From Domibacillus robiginosus (GTDB lineage Bacteria; Bacillota; Bacilli; Bacillales; Domibacillaceae): a stretch of 64,000 nt of DNA. The translations under genes and the position numbers were made by a program. Below the pieces are notes generated by a model. It searched no databases and had not been told where the DNA came from. It worked only from the letters and a program-made list of their open reading frames with translations. Position 1 is the stretch's first letter. The number at the start of each line of letters is the position of its first letter. Below are positions 1 to 7,055 of this stretch, in pieces. The stretch lies in assembly GCF_000966195.1 (NCBI RefSeq), contig NZ_LAHL01000025.1:1-64000 (forward strand), given 5' to 3'.

Positions 1-33
1 TTCGAAGCGTTTTAGCTATTAGGTATTCACGAA

Positions 34-369
34 TTAAAGAGTAATTGTTTCACTTTTAGAAATTAATAGAATTTTACCTTGATCTAGACGCTGTTCATAA
101 ATATCTGCCTCTGCTGAACTTAATCCGATTTCTTCCATCTTAGCTCGAAGTTGATCACCTGTACTTCGAAACATATTTTTCACAGTTGTTCCAAGCCCTG
201 TTTCATCCATACCAATTTTTTCTGCATTTGATCGGTCGGCTATTTCATCCGTAACATCTGAATCGTGAGCCAGCACATATACTTCTTCTTCTGAGATACC
301 ACGCGTATACAAGCTGTTTGCTGCTTGAACTGCACCCTCGATTGTTTCATATTCTTTTACTGCTGCCAT
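34..369 (-). CDS. YflT-family general stress protein
   Basis: This is a 111-residue soluble protein of the YflT/GSP17M type, a short family found in Bacillaceae. The N-terminal half (about residues 5-45) has the family pattern: a short strand, a helix with AAN, and a second strand reading VYVLAHDSD. The rest is acidic and helical. The ATG is preceded by an AAGGAGAG ribosome site about six bases upstream. Members are known as heat- or SigB-induced proteins without an assigned biochemical activity. A GTTTAA hexamer lies about 60 bases upstream, as in SigB -35 elements, but I see no convincing GGGTAT partner, so regulation is only a suggestion. The gene is monocistronic and its downstream flank is cut by the window edge. 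Confidence 0.75.
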   Translation of the reverse strand: MAAVKEYETIEGAVQAANSLYTRGISEEEVYVLAHDSDVTDEIADRSNAEKIGMDETGLGTTVKNMFRSTGDQLRAKMEEIGLSSAEADIYEQRLDQGKILLISKSETITL

Positions 370-472
370 GCTAATCTCTCCTTTTCATTTGTTTCTATAT
401 ATTTTTCTCACTCAATAAAAAGAGTTTAAACATAAAAATTGTAAGACGGATTTTATAGAGAAATCATTATTT

Positions 473-616
473 TTATTGTTCCTCTTCTGCAGGATCATTC
501 TCTGGGTCCACCTGATCATCTACTTCACCATCATCAATGCCGTTATCCTGGTCACCTTCATCTCCACAACCAGCTAATCCACCAATTGTTAATATAGCTG
601 CCATCCCACTGGCCAT
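473..616 (-). CDS. Small acidic lipoprotein, start codon unclear
   Basis: The reading frame encodes MASGMAAILTIGGLAGC followed by about 30 mostly Asp/Glu/Asn/Gln residues and a stop. LAGC is a lipobox, so the protein would be a small membrane-anchored acidic lipoprotein, a common Bacillaceae type. The annotated ATG (614-616) has no ribosome site. Upstream in frame the codons read K-W-K-K-K-L with no start. An ATG at 630-632 sits one base out of frame: removing one G there would give the standard MKKKL lipoprotein start. I therefore suspect a one-base insertion, real or technical. A GGGAGG motif lies at 655-660. Function unknown. Confidence 0.5.
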   Translation of the reverse strand: MASGMAAILTIGGLAGCGDEGDQDNGIDDGEVDDQVDPENDPAEEEQ

Positions 617-777
617 TAATTTCTTTTTCCATTTGAGATTCGTATATATCTCCGCCTCCCTTAATTTATTCTGGTATTTAGTGTGTGGAATACCCTCGAC
701 TCTAAAACTTAAACAAAAAAGACCATTTAAATATTGTATACAGCTACAAGTTATGAACCAGAGAATTACAACTTCTT

Positions 778-1266
778 TTAATTGAATTCTTTATATATTT
801 TCCCATATCTCATTACATCGTAAATAGCTTTTCCGTCGCTTGGATTATTTTCTCCATAATCGATTGGAATGAGCGCAAAAAATACAAGATATACAGAAAA
901 GTAAACAAACTGGTAAAAAAACAAATGTGCAGGCAGTATATTTGCATGAATAAGTCCGTTAACGATTAAAATGGAGGCAATATTAAAAATCGGTCCCCCT
1001 GCATAAATCAATGCGTGTTTCCAACGTCTATCTTTTCGCAGCTGATCATAATAGCAGGCTGAATCAATAAAGTAGAACTTCCGAATTTCAATATTTTTCA
1101 CCTTAAGCAGTTTGCCGCCGCGACCAATTGTTAAAGAAGTTTTTCCGCCAAACAAATAAGCAAAAAAAGCATGTCCGCCTGAATGAATAAGCAGTGTTAA
1201 GGGTAATACGATAAAGAAAGCCCAGGCGAACGTTCCCATGTCATCAAAGCTAAACAATCGGTTCAC
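778..1266 (-). CDS. M50-like membrane protein lacking the catalytic Glu
   Basis: A 162-residue membrane protein with about four hydrophobic segments and the layout of short site-2-protease (M50) proteins. TM1 contains H28-S-G-G-H32 where active enzymes have HExxH, and NPSDG (about 141-145) matches the second zinc-ligand motif NPxDG. Both histidines and the Asp are kept, but Ser replaces the catalytic Glu, so metal binding may persist without proteolysis. The region between, rich in G and K (about 42-55), and GGPIFNIAS (about 90-98) also fit the family. An upstream AAAAGGATGTGAACC supplies a weak ribosome site. No neighbour suggests a substrate. It could be a pseudoprotease or a membrane binding protein. 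Confidence 0.6.
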   Translation of the reverse strand: MNRLFSFDDMGTFAWAFFIVLPLTLLIHSGGHAFFAYLFGGKTSLTIGRGGKLLKVKNIEIRKFYFIDSACYYDQLRKDRRWKHALIYAGGPIFNIASILIVNGLIHANILPAHLFFYQFVYFSVYLVFFALIPIDYGENNPSDGKAIYDVMRYGKIYKEFN

Positions 1267-1632
1267 ATCCTTTTCCTAAAATTAAAACGCATGCTAAAGA
1301 TTGCAACCAATAAAAGTGAAGTTCCAAAAGCAGACTGGTTATAAGCAAGTTTTGTACATGCGAACATATTCGGATCAATAGAATGCTCTTTCACTTTCAC
1401 CTTAACAAGCAAACGATTTAATTTTTAAATGTTGTTTTTGGGTAATCTCAGTCTCTGCCCATTTAAACTATCAACCAATATGTATTTTGCCTATTGGCCT
1501 AAAGGATAAACAAGTTTTATTACTCTAATCCAGCGATAAGAATGCTTAAAGGAAAGATAAACATTTCTGCTTAATCCTATTAATCCTAAAACGGGCTGAG
1601 AAATTATTATTCTATTAACTGGAGGGAATTAA
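1267..1632. other. Intergenic region without recognised gene
   Basis: AT-rich spacer between two divergently transcribed genes. Both promoters should lie here, but I found no convincing -35/-10 pair, hairpin or short gene. The plus-strand gene begins after a GGAGGG ribosome site at about 1621-1626. Confidence 0.4.
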
Positions 1633-2049
1633 ATGAATATAGAACGGGCAATTACCATTGCAGCTAACAGTCATGCCGGACAATCTCATAAAGGTGTAGA
1701 AGCTTTTATTCTGCACCCTTTAAGGGTCATGATGGCTATGCCGAATGATGAATTAAAAACGATTGCTGTTCTTCATGATGTTATCGAAAAAACAAATATA
1801 ACAATAGAAGATTTGCAGCATGAGGGTTTTTCTGAAAAAGTCATCATTGCACTTGATTCCCTTACGAAACGAGAGAATGAACCATACATGGACTTTATTC
1901 GACGGGCTAAAAAGAACGAACTGGCGAAAGTAGTAAAGATTGCAGACATTAAAGACAATAAAGAGGTCACTTTGTCACCTACTCCATCTGAAGAAGATGA
2001 AGAGAAAATCAAAAAATATGATCAAGCGCTAGAAGAATTATTGTCATGA
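1633..2049 (+). CDS. Small HD-domain hydrolase, RelA/SpoT-like
   Basis: A 138-residue stand-alone HD domain resembling the (p)ppGpp hydrolase domain of RelA/SpoT enzymes (MESH1-like small alarmone hydrolases). Visible metal ligands are H28 (ILHPL), H48-D49 (LHDVIEK) and D105 (KIADIKDN), in family spacing. E52 of the usual ED pair is present, but the next residue is Lys instead of Asp. There is no synthetase, TGS or ACT domain, and at 138 residues it is shorter than typical small hydrolases (about 180), with a curtailed C-terminus. The ATG follows GGAGGGAATTAA, an ideal ribosome site. It may hydrolyse alarmones or related nucleotides. The fold assignment is firm, the substrate is inference. 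Confidence 0.65.
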   Translation: MNIERAITIAANSHAGQSHKGVEAFILHPLRVMMAMPNDELKTIAVLHDVIEKTNITIEDLQHEGFSEKVIIALDSLTKRENEPYMDFIRRAKKNELAKVVKIADIKDNKEVTLSPTPSEEDEEKIKKYDQALEELLS

Positions 2050-2234
2050 AGAAGATAGAAGTAAGCAATCTGGGTTTACATTGGCTAATACTTTAAAAAA
2101 ACAAAACAAAAAAAGGGTTTATATCGATTAAATTTATTACTTGCAACGTTCTTCATTTTAAGCTGATTATACAAAATTATGTGTTTTCAGCACGGGCAAG
2201 CATAAATGTTTTAGTTTTAAATGAATTGATGAGG

Positions 2235-2277
2235 TTGACACTTCCACGGCTGAAGCCGCAAGCCGTGAGAGTGTCAA
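2235..2277. repeat. Long imperfect palindrome
   Basis: Arms TTGACACTTCCACGGCT and AGCCGTGAGAGTGTCAA pair at 15 of 17 positions around a 9-base loop, giving a strong stem with no following T-run. This does not look like a terminator. It resembles palindromic ends of IS200/IS605-type elements or a REP-like unit, but no transposase gene is beside it. Confidence 0.6.
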
Positions 2278-2407
2278 TTGATTAGTGTAATTAACTCCTT
2301 CCTCTATAGAGCCTATTAATTAGAGAAAAAATAATCTAACTCTATTATTCTTACTATCTCAATTTTAGCTATTCAGATAAGTATGTCGGCATTCCTCAGG
2401 AAAATAA

Positions 2408-2444
2408 AAAAGGAAAAAGACTATGCTTTTTCCTTTTTTTATCT
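2408..2444 (-). terminator. Terminator after chemotaxis receptor
   Basis: AAAAAAGGAAAAAG and CTTTTTCCTTTTTT form a hairpin with a T-run in either direction, just past the receptor stop codon. Confidence 0.7.
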
Positions 2445-2452
2445 GTGTTCAC

Positions 2453-4165
2453 TTACAGTTTAAACTTTCGCACCAAGTCATTCAGTGTTTCAGCATGTTG
2501 AGCAAGCAGATCTGCACTTGCTGAAACCTCCTCCATCGAGCTGTTGCTTTGCTGTACGGAAGCGGAGGTTTGCTCAAGCCCTGTCGCTGCTTCCTCAGAA
2601 ATAGACGCAATATTTTCTACCGACTGGCTGACAGTTACGCTGTTATTTGAAACTTTCTGTAAGACTGTAGAAGTTGCGCTGATCTCATCACCCATAGTTT
2701 TAACTGCTTCATTAATTTCATTAAATTTTGCACCTGAAAGATTTATCTGATCTATTCCATTTCTAACCTGATCATACCCCTCATCCAGTATGCTGATTAC
2801 GGTTCTTGATTCTAATTGGATATTCCCTACAATTTGAGTGATTTCTCCTACAGAAGCAGATACTTGTTCCGCTAGATTCCGGACTTCCTCTGCCACAACA
2901 GCAAAACCTTTTCCGTGCTCCCCAGCTCTCGCGGCTTCTATAGCCACGTTTAATGCCAGCAAATTCGTTTGGTTAGCAACATTCTGAATAACATCCACCA
3001 GCTTAGATATATCAAGTGATCGTTCGGCAAGACCGTTTACCTTTTCCACAGACTCTTTTACAATACTATCAATCATATTCATTTGATTCATTGAGTTTTC
3101 CATCAATGCAACCCCATCATCGGTTAAGTGTAAAACCCCAGCAGACATTTGTTCAATCTGTTCTCCACTTGTTCTAGCACTTTTTATGTCCTCATTTTGA
3201 CTGGTTACCACTTCAGAAATACTGCTTACTGAGGAAGCCTGCTGTTCTGCTCCAGCCGCGAGTTCTTGAACAGTGGAAGCGACTTGCTCGCTGCCCTGCT
3301 GCACTTCTCTGGAAGATTGTGATAATTCCTCACTTTGACTGCTCACGCTGTCTGAAATATACACCATTTCGTTTACCATATCTTTTAAGTTACTGCTCAT
3401 TTTATTAACAGCTGTAACCAGTTGCCCAATTTCATCATTCCCTCTATAGTCCAGAATATCTACGTTCAAGTTTCCTTCGGAGACTTGTGTTGCCAGATTT
3501 ACGATATTTTTCAGATTCTTAATGATCAATCTGCTCACTATAATAATCAGAAAACTGCCTAGAAGCATAGAGACAATAATAGAGACGATCAATATTATTT
3601 CAGAACTGTGGATAGCATTATTAGCATTTTTAATCGCACGGACTCTCTCGTCATAAGAACCTGTCCGGATTTCCGTCAAATCCGCGACGGTACTATCAAG
3701 CATCCTTTGTGTTTGAACCCTAAGTTCTCTAACTTTTTGATGTTCTTCTTTTTCAACGGCCGGCACAATTTGCTCTAAAAACAACTGATTAATTTTATGG
3801 TTATTGGCTTTCACCGTTTTAAATAATTCCTTTTGTTTATCGGTAGATAGCTGTGGCTCTAACTTAAACTCCAGCTCCGCGAATTGCTCCATTCGATTTT
3901 AAATTCATTGATAGATTTTTCGTCCTGCAGATAAATATAATCGGCAATTCGAATATCCATCCCGCGAATGGTAAACACCATTAGAGTAAAATCAACTGAG
4001 CGTGTTGCCTCTCTGTCTATATCATCAATAGAGTGGCTTACACCCTCTAGCCGAAAGAATACAATCAAAACAGACACCACAAATAATAGAAGAGTTATAC
4101 CGAAAGCAATTCCGTACTTTCTAGCTAATCCTGATGTTTCGCCACTTTATACTATTAAACATCAT
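2453..4165 (-). pseudogene. Methyl-accepting chemotaxis protein with two frameshifts
   Basis: The locus encodes a transmembrane chemoreceptor of about 570 residues: N-terminal TM, periplasmic four-helix-bundle-like region, second TM ([20 protein letters not shown]), HAMP domain, and a complete signalling domain with the hairpin tip ([19 protein letters not shown]). The start ATG-ATG at 4160-4165 follows AAGGAG. After 14 codons the frame meets TAG; skipping one T near 4123 restores ISRKYGIAFG and the first TM. Near 3892, IE joins MEQFAELEF only if one A is restored in ATCGAATGG. The two shifts are +1 and -1, so the ends share a frame and about 78 codons between are displaced. Either the gene is inactivated or the assembly has indels. 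The C-terminal 479 residues form an open frame from 3892. Confidence 0.8.
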
Positions 4166-4274
4166 TTTCTCCTTACTGCATAATACTTTTAAGTCTTTAG
4201 TCACAAACAAATCCTTAAAAATCAATTTTATAGGGATTTTTCATTTATAACATGTATATATTTTACCTGTTTTA

Positions 4275-4325
4275 AAAAGGTAAATCTATTTTTTATTTCA
4301 AAAAAAGGAGGCCTTTTTACCTTTT
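4275..4325. terminator. Weak dyad between receptor and transpeptidase genes
   Basis: AAAAGGTAAA (4275-4284) and TTTACCTTTT (4316-4325) pair across a 31-base loop. It could be a weak structure or part of a promoter region; no gene clearly ends here. Confidence 0.25.
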
Positions 4326-4451
4326 GATTCTGAGTTATCTTCTCGAGATAGTTATTTTTTACATAAATGTAATTATTATTTACAGCGATATTTCGTTACT
4401 TTTGAAAAGTTTGTAATATAATTGTAACAATATGTTTTTTAATGTTAAAAA

Positions 4452-4530
4452 GATAAAGGCAAACCATTCAAAAGATTGGGACGCAAAGCTACAGATCTAA
4501 GGTTTTAAACTATGATGGCTGGGTTGCAAA
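4452..4530 (+). promoter_or_regulatory. c-di-GMP-I (GEMM) riboswitch
   Basis: The stretch carries the class I c-di-GMP aptamer landmarks in order: GGCAAACC, a short hairpin CATTCAAAAGATTG, GGGACGCAAAGC, the joining segment ATCTAAGG, then TATGATGGCTGGGTTGC closing the first stem. A consensus-like -10 TATAAT lies at 4417-4422. The aptamer ends only a few bases before the AGGAG ribosome site (4536-4540) of the L,D-transpeptidase gene, and I see no terminator hairpin between them, so translational control is more likely than termination. Whether ligand turns expression on or off cannot be told from sequence. Confidence 0.9.
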
Positions 4531-4548
4531 ATCATAGGAGTGATATAT

Positions 4549-5109
4549 TTGTTGATGAAGAAGTTATTCAAAAATCTATTTGTGGTATTAACATCATTAG
4601 CATTGGGCTTAAGTATTCTATCTGTGAAAACGGAAGCTAGTAATGAAAAAAACCATGACCTTATCATAGTCAACAAAGCCTATAATAAGATGGTGTTTAT
4701 TAACGATGGGTTTATTGAAATGGTTGCACCAGTAGGAACAGGTCGCACATGGGATCTCACTCCTGTCGGGCGCTTTAAAGTGGTGAATATGGTCAAAAAT
4801 AGACCTTATTACAAAAAAAATATCTCTGGTGATTCACCAAACAATCCTCTTGGCGCACGATGGATTGGCTTTAGTGTACCGGGAAATTGGGGAACGGAAA
4901 CAGGAAATGTATTTGCACTCCACGGAACCAATCAACCGGCCTCTATTGGTGGTTACGTTAGTTCTGGATGTATCAGAATGTATAACAACGACATTATTAA
5001 GCTATATGATAAAGTTGCTAACGGAACACCCGTAACAATTACTTATTCATACAAATCATTTCAAGAATTGGCAAAAATGTATGGCTATTCGATAAAAGGT
5101 TTTAGATAA
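4549..5109 (+). CDS. Secreted L,D-transpeptidase (YkuD domain)
   Basis: A 186-residue exported protein with an N-terminal signal peptide (KK, then a hydrophobic stretch to about residue 28) and a single YkuD catalytic domain. The active-site signature is complete: HGT (H125) followed by GGYVSSGCIRM (catalytic C141). It should form 3-3 peptidoglycan cross-links or attach a protein to peptidoglycan outside the membrane. There is no LysM or SH3 domain. Start choice: AGGAG at 4536-4540 is eight bases from TTG 4549; ATG 4555 and GTG 4540 are less well placed. The gene lies directly under a c-di-GMP-I riboswitch, so the second messenger for the motile/sessile switch probably sets its expression. 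The function is firm, the role inferred. Confidence 0.88.
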   Translation: MLMKKLFKNLFVVLTSLALGLSILSVKTEASNEKNHDLIIVNKAYNKMVFINDGFIEMVAPVGTGRTWDLTPVGRFKVVNMVKNRPYYKKNISGDSPNNPLGARWIGFSVPGNWGTETGNVFALHGTNQPASIGGYVSSGCIRMYNNDIIKLYDKVANGTPVTITYSYKSFQELAKMYGYSIKGFR

Positions 5110-5110
5110 T

Positions 5111-5142
5111 TCTAGAGCGACTTATATTTAAGTCGCTCTAGA
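5111..5142. repeat. Perfect inverted repeat after L,D-transpeptidase
   Basis: TCTAGAGCGACTTA, a TATT loop, and TAAGTCGCTCTAGA: a perfect 14-bp stem with no T-run. It is nearly identical to the core of the hairpin at 5414-5434, which does have a T-run. Confidence 0.75.
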
Positions 5143-5189
5143 CTGTAGACAAATGATTGATAACCGTCACATAAATGGGATAGATTGGC

Positions 5190-5273
5190 GGCGTCCGAGC
5201 AGCTCCGCTTTCCATGGGGCAGGCGCTGAACCCACAGGAGTCTACGCTGCCCTCCTGCCGCCAAGTGGCTTGC
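5190..5273 (+). repeat. Intergenic GC-rich repeat, copy A
   Basis: A GC-rich island in AT-rich DNA containing GCTCCGCTTTCCATGGGGCA, GGCGCTGAACCC and AGGAGTCTACGC, with complementary ends GGCGGC and GCCGCC. The inverse copy at 24791-24905 shares the same ordered blocks. It looks like a dispersed, non-coding, foldable repeat of Bacillaceae genomes. No coding capacity is visible. Confidence 0.65.
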
Positions 5274-5413
5274 AACAAGATTGTATAGGGCTATAAGGTC
5301 GTATTTTTTCTTTTTAAAAGAAGAGAAAATCTCTATCTGGTCCCTGGCTGATTGATCCTCAACACCACTTATCGGCTCTTTTTTTTGAAAAAGACAGACT
5401 ATGTCTACACACT

Positions 5414-5441
5414 GGAGCGACTTATATTTAAGTTGCTCTTT
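5414..5441 (+). terminator. Terminator-like hairpin, second copy
   Basis: GGAGCGACTTA, TATT, TAAGTTGCTC then TTTTT. The stem repeats the hairpin at 5111-5142 with one change and adds a T-run, so it is probably the original terminator of the transpeptidase gene displaced by inserted DNA. Confidence 0.6.
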
Positions 5442-5865
5442 TTGTACGTTCTTCCTTTATTTTCGGGCGGAGGATGGAATTATTATTCGCTTGCTTTAAG
5501 AAATATCGTTTTCTTCCATTGTCTCCTCCGATTCCAACTCTACATTACATTAAGATACTGTGATCACCACATATCTGCCACCTGTGTATCCTCTTCCATC
5601 GTGTATAGAACGTTAATCATTTCGATTAGCGTTCTTTATACTGAAATTGGACTAAATTCCAAAACGAACATAAGTTTAATCCTAAGGCTGCGTTAAACTG
5701 CACATTAGTTGAAAAAGAAAAGATGGAGTAAAAATAATCCCATTTATACGTACCTTCTGTTTTGTACCTAACCTTTAAAGATAATACATTCCGCTATGTA
5801 TATTCGTATTGACTTACGTGAATAGTCAGGTGTTCAATTGGAAGGACAGACGCTGCATAATCGTC
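5442..5865. other. Intergenic region, no intact gene
   Basis: No reading frame with a ribosome site and family resemblance was found. The open frame across 5352-5696 on the plus strand has no start signal and runs through the terminator hairpin. The rest of uvrX that should lie here is missing. Confidence 0.4.
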
Positions 5866-6003
5866 TTAACGGAAAACAGCCTCATTTGAGGAATGTGTCC
5901 GGCGGCGCACAGCCTCTACACTGGCAAAGAAGGATTTTACATTAATGCAAAATACATCCTTGCGCAGCAAGTATTCATCATCAATCGGCCTTACCAAATT
6001 CAT
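5866..6003 (-). pseudogene. uvrX: UvrX/UmuC-type Y-family polymerase, N-terminal remnant
   Basis: The frame opens with ATG after a GGGAG ribosome site and reads 45 residues, including DVFCINVKSFFASVEAVRR. This is the N-terminal catalytic strand of Bacillus UvrX/YqjW Y-family polymerases (normally about 410 residues). The frame stops soon after and the following 300 bases hold no continuation, so the gene is deleted beyond its start. It overlaps the end of the yolD remnant, as in intact yolD-uvrX operons. Confidence 0.75.
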
Positions 6004-6353
6004 CGTCTCCCGCCGCAAATGAAATAAACACCATTTCATCTAATCGAAACCTGGAACTGAACCCTTTCAGCTTTACATAGGATTGCTGGCCGGGCAGCCG
6101 GCAAAATCCCGAAATAATCCCGTTTATCTATAACAGGTCATGGTCACCGAAGGTATTCAGCTTAAACATTACTTCTCTTTCCAGATGGAGTGAGCTTTGA
6201 ATAATCCGGTCGAATTACTCCAATTGCTGTTCATCAAATAAAATGTCCGTTTTCACCGGTTTACTTTTGTCTCTTTCCATTATTTCAGCATGCTCGGCTA
6301 GGATGAGTCCCTGTCATTTCATCATTCCCCGGTCATTATCCAATTTCTTCATC
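5981..6353 (-). pseudogene. yolD: YolD-like protein, decayed
   Basis: After AAAGGAG and ATG, the translation gives DNDRGMMK-stop-QGLIL, a one-base insertion at 6300/6301, then AEHAEIMERDKSKPVKTDIL and the rest of a YolD-like protein (about 120 residues). In-frame stops follow RGMMK (Trp codon to TGA), the segment QQLE, and HDLL. The conserved RGMMKW and LPEH-like (ILAEH) motifs remain recognisable. YolD proteins accompany UvrX polymerases in LexA-regulated operons, and the remnant keeps that order. It is non-functional. Confidence 0.8.
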
Positions 6354-6412
6354 CAAGATAACTCCTTTCAATGGGAATATACGTTTGTATATGATATATA
6401 TTTCAGTATAAG

Positions 6413-6424
6413 AACAAATATTCC
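6413..6424. promoter_or_regulatory. Degenerate LexA-like site
   Basis: GAACAAATATTC differs by one position from the GAAC-N4-GTTC core. It lies on the yolD side of the divergent intergenic region, near a TATACT-like -10 on the minus strand. Confidence 0.35.
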
Positions 6425-6464
6425 TGCTGACAACGAAAGCTTTTTTTATTATTCCTCTTTCCAC

Positions 6465-6478
6465 CGAAAATATGTTCG
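6465..6478. promoter_or_regulatory. LexA-like box, near consensus
   Basis: CGAAAATATGTTCG matches the Gram-positive SOS box CGAACATATGTTCG except for one base. It lies upstream of the plus-strand SOS promoter. Confidence 0.55.
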
Positions 6479-6486
6479 TTTATTTA

Positions 6487-6515
6487 TTGAATTATGAACA
6501 TTTGTTCGGTATAAT
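6487..6515 (+). promoter_or_regulatory. SOS promoter with LexA box between -35 and -10
   Basis: TTGAAT (6487-6492), a 17-base spacer and TATAAT (6510-6515) make a good SigA promoter. The spacer contains TGAACATTTGTTCG (6495-6508), a full GAAC-N4-GTTC LexA core, so bound LexA would block polymerase. The ribosome site AGAGGAGG and ATG 6542 follow within 30 bases. Confidence 0.8.
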
Positions 6516-6541
6516 GAGATTGTAAAGAGGAGGCTGTTAAA

Positions 6542-6763
6542 ATGAATGGATTGTTTAACATATCGTTGGAACAAAAAAAGCCAATCTCCATTATGTATAT
6601 GGCAGATGATTATACCATTACAGACCGAAGTATCATTGTGAGGAAAATAGATGACGTTCACATCCACGCTTACTGCTTGAAGAGACAACAAATGCGGAAA
6701 TTTAAGCGGTCCAACATTTTAGCAGCAGGAAAACCACAGCGAAGGAGAAAGGCTTATGCTTAA
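6542..6763 (+). CDS. Small WYL-like protein of SOS operon
   Basis: A 73-residue basic protein. The pattern EQKKPISIMYMADDYTITDR, then a strand, IHAYCLKRQQMRKFKRSNIL, follows the strand-rich core and the arginine/lysine-rich end of WYL-type domains, which bind nucleic acid or ligands. I see no helix-turn-helix of its own. It starts at ATG 6542 after AGAGGAGG and overlaps the next gene, a LexA-type DNA-binding head, by eight bases, so the two are translationally coupled. The promoter holds a LexA box, implying induction by DNA damage. Pairing of a WYL-like sensor with a separate DNA-binding head suggests a split regulator, which is inference. Confidence 0.6.
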   Translation: MNGLFNISLEQKKPISIMYMADDYTITDRSIIVRKIDDVHIHAYCLKRQQMRKFKRSNILAAGKPQRRRKAYA

Positions 6764-7004
6764 AAAACTGTCTGCACGCCAAGAAAAAATGCTGCAGTTT
6801 ATAGATGATTATGTCAGTGCAAAAAACTATCCCCCGTCTATCCGCGAAATAGGGGACGCGGTGGAGTTAAAGTCTTCTTCAACCGTAAAGGGCCATCTTG
6901 ATCGTTTAAAGGCGTCCGGATATGTAACCTGGGAACAGGGAAAGCCGCGGACATTGAATGTAGTGAAAAGAAACAACATACTCTCCATGAAATTAAATGC
7001 TTAA
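6756..7004 (+). CDS. LexA DNA-binding head without peptidase domain
   Basis: An 82-residue protein matching the N-terminal winged helix of LexA: SARQEKMLQFIDDYV, PPSIREIGDAV, SSSTVKGHLDRLKASGYV and a wing ending KPRTLNVV. Full LexA has about 205 residues with a C-terminal S24 autoprotease carrying the Ala-Gly cleavage site and Ser/Lys dyad; all of that is absent, and a terminator follows closely, so it is not simply cut by a frameshift. Such a protein could bind SOS boxes but could not be removed by RecA-stimulated cleavage. The S24 domain normally also dimerises LexA, so binding may depend on the adjacent WYL-like protein. It is preceded by AAGGAGAAAGGCTT and driven by an SOS promoter. Confidence 0.8.
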   Translation: MLKKLSARQEKMLQFIDDYVSAKNYPPSIREIGDAVELKSSSTVKGHLDRLKASGYVTWEQGKPRTLNVVKRNNILSMKLNA

Positions 7005-7009
7005 TATAC

Positions 7010-7055
7010 AAAAGGAGCAAGAACAGCAGGAAAACTGTTATTGCTCCTTCTTTTT
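7010..7055 (+). terminator. Terminator of SOS operon
   Basis: AAAGGAGCAAGAACAG and CTGTTATTGCTCCTT form a long stem followed by a T-rich run, immediately after the LexA-head stop codon. Confidence 0.85.

Noticed and set aside
418-434. AAAGAGTTTAAACATA shared with about 12171-12186
   Set aside because: Both are AT-rich and upstream of unrelated genes; a 16-base match in such DNA may be chance, and I see no consistent promoter architecture.
537-785. Open frame of 82 codons on the plus strand
   Set aside because: It lies antisense to the small lipoprotein and has no ribosome site or family resemblance.
5352-5696. Open frame of 114 codons on the plus strand
   Set aside because: No ribosome site, runs through a terminator hairpin, and has an atypical amino-acid composition (rich in Leu, Tyr, Ser).
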